Shown: piece by piece, positions 42,486-51,133 of the stretch | Layout: every line of letters begins with the position of its first letter | How positions within the stretch are numbered: position 1 is the first letter of the stretch | Origin: Candidatus Gastranaerophilales bacterium | GTDB taxonomy: Bacteria > Cyanobacteriota > Vampirovibrionia > Gastranaerophilales > Gastranaerophilaceae | Length of the DNA: 64,000 nt | Assembly (NCBI GenBank): GCA_944326915.1 | Contig: CALVFT010000002.1 | Location: 62,001 to 126,000 of the forward strand | Reading direction: 5' to 3' | Made by a program: the position numbers and the translations under genes | Notes under the pieces: generated by a model | The model's database searches: none | The model's input: the letters and a program-made list of their open reading frames with translations, nothing else | Told to the model about the DNA's origin: nothing

Positions 42486-43427
42486 ATGGACCAGAAACTC
42501 GATATTATTACGATTGGGGAAAGTTTAATAGAATTATCTACTGATCAGACTATAAGTTCTGCAGAGTGTCTTCATAAGTATTATGGTGGTGATGCCCTTG
42601 CTACTGCTGTTGCTGCCCTGAGGGCCGGTTCAAATGTCGGTTTTATAACTAGAGTAGGTAATGATTCTTTCAAGGAGTTCTTACTTGATAGTTGGCAAAA
42701 TGAGGGACTTGATATTTCTCAGGTTAAATTATCTAATGAACCTAATGGATTTTACTTTATTGCGCGCCCTTCAATTCATGAGAAAGAAGTTGTATATTAT
42801 CGTAAGAAAATTGCACCTTCAAGACTTTCTTTAGAAGATATTTCTCCTGAATATATTAAAAATTCAAAAGTAATATACGCTTCTGGAGTAACACAATCTT
42901 TATCTATTTCTGCTGACGAAGCTGTGTCTCATGCTTTTAAGATTGCAAAAGAAAATGGTGTAACTACAGCATATGATCCAAATTATTTTTCTCAAATTAT
43001 AAATCAGGAAGATGCGAGAGAAGATTTTAATCATGTAATTGATAATACTGATATTTTATTTATGAGTGCAAAGCATGATACTGTAAATATTTTGGAATTA
43101 GATTCAGTTGAAAATATTATTAAGAAACTTTGGGATATGGGTGTTGGTATTATAGTTATAAAATCAAGTGAAAAAGGTGGATATTATACTGGCTATAATG
43201 GAAATATTACATTTACGGAGTTTTATACTCACGATGTTGTTGATACGACTTGTTCAGGAGATGTTTTCAATGGCGCATTTTTGCATGCGATTACTCATGG
43301 TTTCTCTCCTGTAGAAGCAACAAAATTTGCATCTATTACAGCTGGGCTTCAAGCTAAAGAAGTAGGCGCTATTAAACCAATTCCTTTTAAAGATCAGGTA
43401 TACAAAATTTATAGAGGAGAAATATAA
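42486..43427 (+). CDS. kdgK: PfkB-family sugar kinase, probably 2-keto-3-deoxygluconate kinase
   Basis: 313 aa ribokinase-like enzyme. IITIGESLIELSTDQ starts the fold. YYGGDALATAVAALRAGSNVGFITRVGNDSF is the substrate side. VVDTTCSGDVFNGAFLHAI is the PfkB signature with the catalytic Asp, although the usual DTTGAGD Gly-Ala is Cys-Ser. Adjacent to eda, it most likely phosphorylates KDG, giving a two-enzyme branch into lower glycolysis. Fructokinase-type activity is the alternative. Confidence 0.82.
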   Translation: MDQKLDIITIGESLIELSTDQTISSAECLHKYYGGDALATAVAALRAGSNVGFITRVGNDSFKEFLLDSWQNEGLDISQVKLSNEPNGFYFIARPSIHEKEVVYYRKKIAPSRLSLEDISPEYIKNSKVIYASGVTQSLSISADEAVSHAFKIAKENGVTTAYDPNYFSQIINQEDAREDFNHVIDNTDILFMSAKHDTVNILELDSVENIIKKLWDMGVGIIVIKSSEKGGYYTGYNGNITFTEFYTHDVVDTTCSGDVFNGAFLHAITHGFSPVEATKFASITAGLQAKEVGAIKPIPFKDQVYKIYRGEI

Positions 43428-43429
43428 AA

Positions 43430-44443
43430 ATGACAAAGGTTGCTGTATCTGGATATTATGGATTTAATAATTTTGGTGATGAAGCAATTTTGTCTGTTAT
43501 TGTTAATAAGTTAAAATTTTTGAATGCAGATATTACTGTGTTTTCAAGTAATCCAAAGTTTACTAAAAAGAACTATGGAGTTAAGTCTGTAAAAACTTTT
43601 GATTTGTTTAATGTATTTTTAACAATTTTAAAGTCTGATGTTCTAATTTCTGGTGGAGGTAGCTTATTACAGGATGTAACAAGTTCTAAGAGTATTTTAT
43701 ATTATTGTTTTGTTATCTTCCTAGCTCTTTTATTCCACAAGAAAGTGATTATTTTTGCGCAAGGTATAGGGCCTGTAAATAAGAAAATTAATCAAAAAAT
43801 TGTTCAGTTTTTGTTGAAACGAGCTTCTTATGTTTCTGTAAGAGATGAAAATAGTTTAAGACTTTTAAAAAGTTGGGGGATTGAACCTGAATTGGTGTGT
43901 GATCCTATTTATTCTGTTAGCATTCCAAAGGTTGAATCATCTGGGGCTGTCGGTGTTCAATTGAGAGATTATAAGACTATGAATTATAATCTTTTAACAA
44001 AATTAGCAGAGCAGATTGTTGTAGAATTCAGTGATAGAAAAATTGAAATTTTTTCTTTCCAAAATAGCATAGATTTAGATCTTTGTAAGAAATTTGAAGG
44101 AATTCTTAAAGCTTTAAACCCTGATATAGATACAGAGGTAATTCCTGCAAAACCATTGAAAGATACAATAGAAAGATTATCTAAATTGGAGTATCTTATA
44201 GCTATGCGTTTCCACGCTATTTTAGTCGCTTTGATGGCTGGAGTTAAGACATGTGCTATTAATTATGATATAAAAGTTGCTAAAATAGCTGATGAGGCAA
44301 ATATTCCCGTTATTTCAATGGATGCCAATGAGAATTTTGCAGAAATTTTCCAAGAATTAGAAAACCTAAATAGTAATAAGTTATTAAGCTTTGCAAAAAC
44401 TAAGTCTTTTGATTGGACTAATTTTGAAAAATTCTTTTCTTAA
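43430..44443 (+). CDS. csaB: Polysaccharide pyruvyl transferase CsaB
   Basis: 337 aa. CsaB adds ketal pyruvate to secondary cell-wall polymers, creating the ligand for SLH domains. VAVSGYYGFNNFGDEAILSVI, LISGGGSLLQDVTSSKS, IIFAQGIGPVNKKI and YLIAMRFHAILVALMAGVK are the family's motifs. It overlaps the eda-kdgK transcript end (2-nt gap), an unusual coupling of sugar-acid catabolism, which makes pyruvate, with pyruvylation. It matches the SLH protein at 17.9 kb. Confidence 0.93.
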   Translation: MTKVAVSGYYGFNNFGDEAILSVIVNKLKFLNADITVFSSNPKFTKKNYGVKSVKTFDLFNVFLTILKSDVLISGGGSLLQDVTSSKSILYYCFVIFLALLFHKKVIIFAQGIGPVNKKINQKIVQFLLKRASYVSVRDENSLRLLKSWGIEPELVCDPIYSVSIPKVESSGAVGVQLRDYKTMNYNLLTKLAEQIVVEFSDRKIEIFSFQNSIDLDLCKKFEGILKALNPDIDTEVIPAKPLKDTIERLSKLEYLIAMRFHAILVALMAGVKTCAINYDIKVAKIADEANIPVISMDANENFAEIFQELENLNSNKLLSFAKTKSFDWTNFEKFFS

Positions 44444-45349
44444 TTATTGATAATTCCCAAAAAGATTTTTGTAACCGGCTCTTAGTTGAATGTCAGCTTG
44501 ATTTGGTCCATTTTCTGCAAGTTTTTCTGATATTTGTGAAAAATCTTTTGCGTCTATTTCTCCATTATATTTTCCGTTAGTTTTATCTGCATCTACAGCT
44601 GCAAACATTGCTGCAGTTTCTTTCCAGTCTACAGTTTTATCTCCATTTTGATCAAGCTTTCCAAATGCAATTTTTGCAGCTGTTTTCATTGCTTCAAGAT
44701 TTTTATTGTATTCTGCTTTTTCTTCTTCTGTAGCATCTGATTTTAATTTTGGCATGTCATTTGCAATTGTATAATTTACAAATTCTTCTTCTGAAATATA
44801 TCCATCTTTGTTTCCTGATGAAGAATCCATTTTCATTAAATATGATTTTGCTAAGTTACTTACTCCTGTTTTGTATTCTTTCGCAACATTTTCAGCATCT
44901 TTTCCTTCTTTTTGTTTTGATTGCCAAGTATCTGACATAAATTTGAAAATTTTATCTTTTATACTTCCATCTTCTCCTACCATTTCTTTAGTAGCTTTTT
45001 CAAAATTTGTTCCTTGTGTTGTATCTTGATTTTGACTTACAGCATCTGCTTTAGTAGCTTTAGTTTTTATCTCACCGTTATTCATTTTTGATGCTTGTAA
45101 CGCTAACAAATCCCTTTGAGCATCCATTGCTCCTTGCATGTAGCCAATTTGTGCTGCATAGGAAGTATCGCATGAAGGATTAAATAAACCTGTTGTGTAT
45201 CCACCTCCAAACATTGGGTACATGCCTCCTTGGAATACGCTAGAATAAGGGCAACATTTATTTGTCATAGCTTTGTAGGTAAGTACTGTACCAGCTATAT
45301 TAGTTCCTAATTTTAACAAATTTGTTCCAAGTGTACTCAAATCTCTCAA
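44444..45349 (-). CDS. EF-hand protein, surface-like
   Basis: 301 aa from the proposed start. The N-terminus is hydrophobic and Gly/Tyr-rich (TNLLKLGTNIAGTVLTYKAM; GGMYPMFGGGYTTGLF) with several Cys. The C-terminal half has three EF-hand-like calcium loops: KMDSSSGNKDGYISEEEF, KLDQNGDKTVDWKE and AVDADKTNGKYNGEIDAKDF. The frame continues upstream to 45451, but I choose TTG at 45349, because AAGGAG lies 7 nt before it and the bipartite promoter element lies inside that upstream part. There is no Sec signal. Calcium binding is likely; the role is unknown. Confidence 0.78.
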   Translation of the reverse strand: MRDLSTLGTNLLKLGTNIAGTVLTYKAMTNKCCPYSSVFQGGMYPMFGGGYTTGLFNPSCDTSYAAQIGYMQGAMDAQRDLLALQASKMNNGEIKTKATKADAVSQNQDTTQGTNFEKATKEMVGEDGSIKDKIFKFMSDTWQSKQKEGKDAENVAKEYKTGVSNLAKSYLMKMDSSSGNKDGYISEEEFVNYTIANDMPKLKSDATEEEKAEYNKNLEAMKTAAKIAFGKLDQNGDKTVDWKETAAMFAAVDADKTNGKYNGEIDAKDFSQISEKLAENGPNQADIQLRAGYKNLFGNYQ

Positions 45350-45372
45350 AATCTTGCTCCTTATATACAGGT

Positions 45373-45409
45373 TATATATATAATAAGTATATTTTAAATA
45401 AAAAATTGC
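45373..45409 (-). promoter_or_regulatory. Bipartite AT-rich promoter element, copy 6
   Basis: Minus strand: GCAATT (45409-45404), 11 nt, then ATATACTTATTATATATATA, ending about 23 nt before the TTG start of the EF-hand gene. It has two extra bases inside the AT tract compared with the other copies. Confidence 0.72.
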
Positions 45410-45509
45410 TTTCAAGTTTTTGGCTAAGTTATATATTCCCAATAAAATCAATAGTTTTGCACTATAAATATTTTTTAATAATTCTTAATATTTTTATTTT
45501 GTATTTTTA

Positions 45510-45538
45510 TTGACAAAAATTTTTGTTTAAGTTATTAT
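45510..45538 (+). promoter_or_regulatory. tRNA-Leu promoter
   Basis: TTGACA (consensus -35), a 17-bp spacer, TATTAT. Start expected near 45545, giving a precursor with about a 47-nt 5' leader. Confidence 0.75.
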
Positions 45539-45591
45539 TAATTCGTTGAGATTAGCTGTTAGAGCTTATTTCAAAAGATAGTAGAATATTT

Positions 45592-45680
45592 GCCCTGGTG
45601 GCGGAATCGGTAGACGCGTCGGACTTAAAATCCGGTTGGAGTTAAATCCAGTGCCAGTTCAAGTCTGGCCCAGGGCACCA
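45592..45680 (+). tRNA. tRNA-Leu (anticodon UAA)
   Basis: 89 nt including an encoded CCA. The acceptor arm GCCCTGG pairs with CCAGGGC, then discriminator A and CCA. The D arm contains GGCGGAATCGGTAGACGC, and the anticodon loop CTTAAAA gives UAA at 45626-45628. A long variable arm (class II) and the T arm with GTTCAAGTC follow. A strong terminator follows at once. Confidence 0.97.
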
Positions 45681-45683
45681 CTT

Positions 45684-45709
45684 AAAAGAGGTAAAACCTC
45701 TTTTTTTTT
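45684..45709 (+). terminator. Terminator after tRNA-Leu
   Basis: AAAAGAGGT / ACCTCTTTT stem with an AAA loop and a T run. Confidence 0.8.
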
Positions 45710-45723
45710 ATTCCATTTCTTAA

Positions 45724-46938
45724 CTATTCATTGCAGCCTATTGGAAAAAGATGCAAGTATTCTGATAAGTCAGATATTTTGCTTTGATAACAATTTATTA
45801 TGTTAGAAAGTTCTGCTAAAATCATTTTTTCATTTTTTATACTAGTTTTGCCAAATAATGCAGGGTATATGATATTTGAAGAAAATATTTTATGAAATTT
45901 TAAGATCAAATTTTTGCAGTTGCTATCAAGTATATCATCAAATTCATATAAATCTGCAAAGATTTCCCCAAATACAACTTGAGCTTTTTGAATTTTTCTA
46001 CTTTCAATATATTTTTTTAGTTTTAACAATTTTTCAAAAGTTGTTTCATATTTTAATTTAATATTTGATTTTTTTTGAGGTAATTTATTTTTAAAATATT
46101 CCATAGTTTGGTTGTAACCTGATTGGATAAGGCTTTCTCTCTTATCGATTGGAATATTAAAATCTACAAGAAGTACGTCTCCAGTATTTAGAACAATATA
46201 ATCAAATTTGTCATTTTCTCCATAAATACTTGTTACAAAAGCAGTTGAACTTGCTGTCATACAGCTATACACTGCATTTGCATAATCTAATGCATTCATG
46301 TCATTGTCTTCAATTAAACCTTCTAATCTAAATTCAAGTACCCTATCATTATCAAGTAACAAATTTTTTGATAGTTTCCACATAGGCCAACTTTTTTGAA
46401 GGTCTCCATCGACAAGTAATGTATTGTTGTATTCTACGGGTCTCATTAAGCCAGGCATTCCTGATGAAATTCTTACAGCTTTTGCTATTTCATAATCAGG
46501 AGTTTCAAATTTTGAAAATTCTTTACACTCAAAATTTGATAAATTTGTAGTAATAATTACTAAATTCTTTTTTAAATCTTTAAAGGTAACTGACTTATTA
46601 GAGCCTTTTTTGTATTTTTCACCATAGAATTTTTGTTCAATAAGTTCTCGCACCCAGTCTAGAAAAAGTTCCCCTTTACTTAGTGCAAATTTTGGACCAA
46701 TACCTAGTTGAATATCTTTGAATAATTCAAAATTAACTTTTAGAAATATTTCTTTTAATTCTTTTGCAGTATAACCAACAGCTAAAAGTGCTGCAAATAT
46801 TGAACCTACAGAAGAACCTGCAAAAGTCGAAGCTGACACATTAAGCTCTTCAAGAGCTTTTACCGCTCCAACATAAGACATTCCTCTTATTGCACCACCA
46901 CCAAATAAACAAGTATATTTTAAATAATCTTTTTCCAT
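45724..46938 (-). CDS. Patatin-like phospholipase
   Basis: 404 aa. The oxyanion-hole motif GGGAIRG (13-19), the nucleophile elbow GSSVG (41-45, Ser43) and LLVDGDLQKSWP with the dyad Asp identify a patatin serine lipase/acyl hydrolase. No signal peptide, so it is cytosolic or delivered by another route. The C-terminal 150 residues are helical and unassigned. It follows the GT-C-like gene by 13 bp on the same strand. Confidence 0.9.
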   Translation of the reverse strand: MEKDYLKYTCLFGGGAIRGMSYVGAVKALEELNVSASTFAGSSVGSIFAALLAVGYTAKELKEIFLKVNFELFKDIQLGIGPKFALSKGELFLDWVRELIEQKFYGEKYKKGSNKSVTFKDLKKNLVIITTNLSNFECKEFSKFETPDYEIAKAVRISSGMPGLMRPVEYNNTLLVDGDLQKSWPMWKLSKNLLLDNDRVLEFRLEGLIEDNDMNALDYANAVYSCMTASSTAFVTSIYGENDKFDYIVLNTGDVLLVDFNIPIDKRESLIQSGYNQTMEYFKNKLPQKKSNIKLKYETTFEKLLKLKKYIESRKIQKAQVVFGEIFADLYEFDDILDSNCKNLILKFHKIFSSNIIYPALFGKTSIKNEKMILAELSNIINCYQSKISDLSEYLHLFPIGCNE

Positions 46939-46951
46939 TCTTGTATTATAA

Positions 46952-48472
46952 TTACCTATTAAATTTTATGCCTGTATCAAATAGTGTATTTTTATAATAG
47001 TTAATGTCGTCTGTTGGTTTAATATATGAATCTTTAGCATGTTTTGTAGGTAAAAATACCCCAAAGACTTTACTTTCATATACTAACTTCCAATCATCTG
47101 AGTTTTTAAGATGGTTATAAATAGGATAATAGTTTTCTAGAATAATACAATCAGGAGGAAATTTTTCTAATATTTCATTCCAATATGGCATTACGAGATA
47201 AAACTTTTTAAGTAGTGGTACCATATAGTCATAATAGACTTCTTCATATCTTCCATCCATATATATTAAATTATTTGGATAGAGCTTGTATGAAACATAA
47301 CTACCAAGTCCGAAGTTGACTAAAATATTTCCTTTTATGTTATTTCTCTTAATAAACTCAACTTCTTTTATCGGGTATGTTTCTGCCATAATTGGCAATG
47401 ACAAATTTTTTGCTGTTAAAGAAAATATTGATAAAAATAAAAGCATGCCATATACAATTTTATTTTTCCAGTTTGGTAATGTTATATTTTCTACTAGATT
47501 ATAAAAGTCTTCATACGTGTATGCTACAGCAGCAATTGTGAAGAATGGTAATAATTTAACATGTTTAATTGCCAAAAATAGAGTTGCACAAAGTACAATA
47601 ATTTTTACTTTGTCTGCTTTTTCATATGTTTCTCTTAATTTTGGTTTATGTTTAAGAATTTTAGTTATATTTATAGATTCGAAAACCAGTACAAAGAACA
47701 TAAATATTTTAAATGGAATTTGTTTAAATAAGTGGAATTTAGAGAAAAGTCCCCACCATTCCATAACATCTGGTCTATGCATTGTATTGGCCATTAGAAG
47801 GAATTTAATATATTCATATCCCCAAGGATTTATAAATAAAGCCAAAGCAGATATCGTAAATGTAATAACATATTTTTTTATCGGCTTTTTATTTAAAAAT
47901 TCTCCTAATGCATACATTATTATTAAGCCAAGTCCAGATACAACTCCGCCATGAATATTATTCCATAGTATTGTGATAAACGGGATTATATATAGTAATT
48001 TGTTATTTCCATTTCTTACTTTTTCAAGTATATAAATAAATATTGTGAAAAATAAAAAGCTAAATAAGTGGCATCTTATTGGATTATTTAGATTGTACAT
48101 TACTGACATTAATGCAAAAAAGTAGAATAAAATATTGTATGGATAACATTTTGTACGACTTTTTACTATTTTGGATAAGACAAAAAATATCAAAAAAATC
48201 ATAACAGCCTGGAGTATAATCAGACTGTATGCGCCAAAAAGTTTTAATACTGCATAAAAAATGACACCACTACCCCACTCATGATCCCACCAAGTATGTA
48301 CTGGTGTATATGATAAGAAATCAGTTTTAAGGACATGACCTCCATCTATTACCCCCATGCCAGCAATAAGTCTTGCCCATAAGTCAAAATCGAAATTATG
48401 TGCAGTAGTTGAAAATGCAAATATTAATAAAAATAATGTAATATAAAATAAAAAAGTTTTAAATTTCCCCAT
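46952..48472 (-). CDS. Multi-pass membrane protein, GT-C glycosyltransferase-like
   Basis: 506 aa with about ten hydrophobic helices and a soluble C-terminal part. The first luminal loop, FDFDLWARLIAGMGVIDGGHVLKTDFLSYTPVHTWWDHEWGSGV, follows the pattern of polyprenyl-phosphate-sugar dependent GT-C proteins (D-x-D/W-H...G...P..D..S). The typical catalytic Asp-Asp context is present as DFD. The acceptor is unknown; envelope glycan or lipid modification is likely. Upstream of the patatin gene in one transcript. Confidence 0.65.
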   Translation of the reverse strand: MGKFKTFLFYITLFLLIFAFSTTAHNFDFDLWARLIAGMGVIDGGHVLKTDFLSYTPVHTWWDHEWGSGVIFYAVLKLFGAYSLIILQAVMIFLIFFVLSKIVKSRTKCYPYNILFYFFALMSVMYNLNNPIRCHLFSFLFFTIFIYILEKVRNGNNKLLYIIPFITILWNNIHGGVVSGLGLIIMYALGEFLNKKPIKKYVITFTISALALFINPWGYEYIKFLLMANTMHRPDVMEWWGLFSKFHLFKQIPFKIFMFFVLVFESINITKILKHKPKLRETYEKADKVKIIVLCATLFLAIKHVKLLPFFTIAAVAYTYEDFYNLVENITLPNWKNKIVYGMLLFLSIFSLTAKNLSLPIMAETYPIKEVEFIKRNNIKGNILVNFGLGSYVSYKLYPNNLIYMDGRYEEVYYDYMVPLLKKFYLVMPYWNEILEKFPPDCIILENYYPIYNHLKNSDDWKLVYESKVFGVFLPTKHAKDSYIKPTDDINYYKNTLFDTGIKFNR

Positions 48473-48494
48473 GTCATAATTTTAACATAAAAAA

Positions 48495-48520
48495 AGATGG
48501 TATATAAATTAATACCATCT
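48495..48520 (-). terminator. Terminator of the 94-aa HEAT-like gene
   Basis: AGATGGTAT / ATACCATCT stem, followed on the minus strand by TTTTTTT. Confidence 0.8.
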
Positions 48521-48544
48521 CTATAATCTTTAAAAATTATTTAA

Positions 48545-48829
48545 TTACGCTGCTTGAGAACATTCAATTTCTCTAATTAAATATTCAGCAACCCATTCAA
48601 AATCCTTATTATTTTCTGCTGCTTTTTTCAAATATTTAACAGAAGCGTCTCCAATTCTAATCAAAGTCATTGCAACAACACCTCTTTTTATACCTCTTAC
48701 AACTTGTAATTGATCAACTAGTTGTGGTAGAGCTGAAGTTCCAATTTTAACAAGTTCATTTTCTAATGCATTTTTTGTTGAATTGTCTGCGTTATCTAAC
48801 TTTGAAAGAATTTCATTAACTGTTTCCAT
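48545..48829 (-). CDS. Small HEAT-repeat-like protein
   Basis: 94 aa, helical. TKNALENELVKIGTSALPQLVDQLQVVRGIKRGVVAMTLIRIGDASVKYLKKAAE resembles two HEAT repeats of the PBS-lyase type. The ATG at 48829 has GGAG 6 nt upstream. The frame is open to 49027, but that stretch runs into the next gene and is compositionally different, so it is left out. Function unknown; probably a protein-binding module. Confidence 0.7.
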   Translation of the reverse strand: METVNEILSKLDNADNSTKNALENELVKIGTSALPQLVDQLQVVRGIKRGVVAMTLIRIGDASVKYLKKAAENNKDFEWVAEYLIREIECSQAA

Positions 48830-48932
48830 GATTATCTCCATTACTAACTTAATTTCTATATTCTTATTATAAGGTAAAAAATACTTCATCTTTGATTTCC
48901 TTACATAATCTTTATATCTTATAAAGATTATC

Positions 48933-51020
48933 TTAAGAATATAGTTTGAATGTTCTTTCAACGTTTTTATCAATTGCAGATTTGATTGAATCATATTCAG
49001 TTTGCAATGAATTATGTTCTGTATCAATATTTTTTAATTCTAGATCATATTGTTTATCTTTGGTTTCTATTTTGTTCATAGCTCTTTTATACTCTGCTTC
49101 AGCTTTAGTTACAGCAGCATCGCTTGTTTTTTCTGTAATATCACTAACATTTGAATACATAACTGTTTTCCATTCATTTGATGTATTAATTTGTTCCATT
49201 GTTACGATACCGTTTTCAAGAGCAAATTTAATCCATTCTGGGCTTGAAGCAAGGCCATTTCCTAGAACTTTAAAGTTATTTTTCACTCCATTACCCATTC
49301 TTTCGAATAAGTTTGTATACCATTGAGCTTTTTTCTCAGCATTGCCAGATCCATTTGTATCGCTGCTATCCAACCAAGAAACTTTTGGTTCGCCATATAA
49401 GTCCATCATATTTTCCAAAGTTAATAGTTCAAGAACGTTTGAAAAATCGTCACTAATAGTTAAGTCAGGTTCAGGATAAATTGTTAGAAGGTTTTGTATC
49501 CCTTCAAGAGTTAACAAGCTAGTGTAATCATTTGGTTTAATAGGACCACCATCTGCATCTAAGCAATTATCTCCAAATAAGAATTTAGCATATTTTTCAC
49601 ATTCTTCTATGTATGCAGCCGTTTGCGGTACACTAGGAAAAGCCGCAGGGTCAATATTATATTTTAGTTTTGCTGATATTAGATCTTTAGCATTTTGAAA
49701 ACTAGATTTCAAATCGGCTTCAATTTCAGATTTAAAACAAGTATATGTTGCTGTATCATTTGTTGTATCACCATCAAATAGATTAGCTAAGTTAAGTGAT
49801 AAACTATATCCTTTTTCTGACAAAACATTATTATTATCATCTACTTCAAATTGGTCTAAAGTCAAAGTTGAGCCTGTAATATTAGCATTGTCTATACCAC
49901 ATATTTCTTCTATTGTCTTTCCAGATACACTATCGTTTTCATTTCCTTCTGAATCAGTGTATTTAGTAATCGTATATGTTCCAGTGCCATCGTTTGTTAT
50001 AACTAGATTTGCGCTATCTAGTTTTATAGTGACAGTATTACCTGATACTTCATATTCAAGAGGTGTTTCTATATTTACACCACTAGTTTTATTATAAGTA
50101 CTTATATTGTAGTTGCCTGAAGCATCTGGAACAAACTCTCCATTGGAATCGCGTTGAATTAGTCCATAGCTTTCAAGCGCAGAACCTAAAATTTCTTTAA
50201 CTTCTTTATATAGTTGATTATTCTCACCATTAACAAGTACTCCTGTCAATGAGTCCATGTATTTCATAAAATCACTAATTTTACTTCCATAATAGTTTTC
50301 ATGGTAAAAATTTGCTTCATTATCACCACTAAGAGTATTGGTAATAAAAGTATTATAAGATATTCCATTAATCATGTATGCAGAGTTACCACCATTTAAT
50401 AACTCTTTTTGTATACCTTGATCAGGAGCACTACCCCAAGCTTCATCCATCATAGTTTCATACATGCTATTTATATTTTCATTATGTTGTTGGTATTGAA
50501 AATATGAATCAGATGTAAGTAATGCTTGGTATCCTGGATGATCATTTGTACCATAGTACATTGATTTTAATTCATCAGGAGTATAGCCGATACCGATTAC
50601 TGTACCGTCATCAGCGAGTTGAGTCTTTGCAAGTTCATCAAAATATGTAGTACCTTTTGTAAGCCCATATGATTCTAAAAATCTGTCAAGGCTTCCATTT
50701 GCATTAACATAATTTTGCGCATCTTTTTCTGATACTAAAACTTGACCACTTGCATTTGATAATGCATATTGGTTGTTATAAGGATTATAAGCTGTTAAAG
50801 AATTAAATGTTAATTCTTGATATGAGCTTGTATCATCAGGACCATAATTTGTAAACATCATTTGAGTTTCGTTCAATGCAGCTACATATGCTTCGCTTGC
50901 TTTTGAACTTTCTGTAGCAAGACGCATCTTCGAATTGTTGATAAGCTGAGCTCTTAGCTCGTTATCAGACATACGAGATGTGATTGATAATAATCTAGCT
51001 TGTCCTGCTGCCATTCCCAT
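48933..51020 (-). CDS. 695-aa flagellin-like-architecture protein under a sigma-28-type promoter
   Basis: No Sec signal peptide. The N-terminal 60 residues are helical and polar (GQARLLSITSRMSDNELRAQ...SSKASEAYVAALNETQMMF). The C-terminal 60 residues are a coiled coil (TKAEAEYKRAMNKIETKDKQYDLELKNIDTEHNS) ending VERTFKLYS. Between them lies a long Asn/Thr/Ser/Tyr-rich variable region. Helical ends around a variable centre, no signal peptide and a near-perfect FliA promoter are features of flagellins and hook-associated proteins, but the flagellin sequence signature is absent. It is best described as a candidate substrate of a flagellar or type III-like exporter. Not recognised by family. Confidence 0.7.
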   Translation of the reverse strand: MGMAAGQARLLSITSRMSDNELRAQLINNSKMRLATESSKASEAYVAALNETQMMFTNYGPDDTSSYQELTFNSLTAYNPYNNQYALSNASGQVLVSEKDAQNYVNANGSLDRFLESYGLTKGTTYFDELAKTQLADDGTVIGIGYTPDELKSMYYGTNDHPGYQALLTSDSYFQYQQHNENINSMYETMMDEAWGSAPDQGIQKELLNGGNSAYMINGISYNTFITNTLSGDNEANFYHENYYGSKISDFMKYMDSLTGVLVNGENNQLYKEVKEILGSALESYGLIQRDSNGEFVPDASGNYNISTYNKTSGVNIETPLEYEVSGNTVTIKLDSANLVITNDGTGTYTITKYTDSEGNENDSVSGKTIEEICGIDNANITGSTLTLDQFEVDDNNNVLSEKGYSLSLNLANLFDGDTTNDTATYTCFKSEIEADLKSSFQNAKDLISAKLKYNIDPAAFPSVPQTAAYIEECEKYAKFLFGDNCLDADGGPIKPNDYTSLLTLEGIQNLLTIYPEPDLTISDDFSNVLELLTLENMMDLYGEPKVSWLDSSDTNGSGNAEKKAQWYTNLFERMGNGVKNNFKVLGNGLASSPEWIKFALENGIVTMEQINTSNEWKTVMYSNVSDITEKTSDAAVTKAEAEYKRAMNKIETKDKQYDLELKNIDTEHNSLQTEYDSIKSAIDKNVERTFKLYS

Positions 51021-51072
51021 AGTACTGACGTTAGTCCTTTCTTTCCTTAGTAACTTAATTTCCTTACTATGG

Positions 51073-51100
51073 TTATCGGCTTATAAGCTCTAAAACTTTA
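51073..51100 (-). promoter_or_regulatory. Sigma-28 (FliA/SigD)-type promoter, copy 2
   Basis: Minus strand TAAAGTTT (51100-51093), 12 nt, GCCGATAA (51080-51073). Both blocks are perfect matches to the textbook consensus. Expected start near 51066, about 45 nt before the ATG. Confidence 0.8.
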
Positions 51101-51133
51101 GTAAATTATAATAATTGTTACAAAATCTTAATA

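Noticed and set aside
22220-45409. TATATATA tracts as simple repeats or replication origin AT-boxes
   Set aside because: The tracts sit only upstream of genes, in fixed orientation and at fixed distance from a second block, which fits a promoter element better.
48830-49027. 66-residue N-terminal extension of the small HEAT-like protein
   Set aside because: It overlaps the end of the 695-aa gene and has no ribosome site; GGAG precedes the ATG at 48829.
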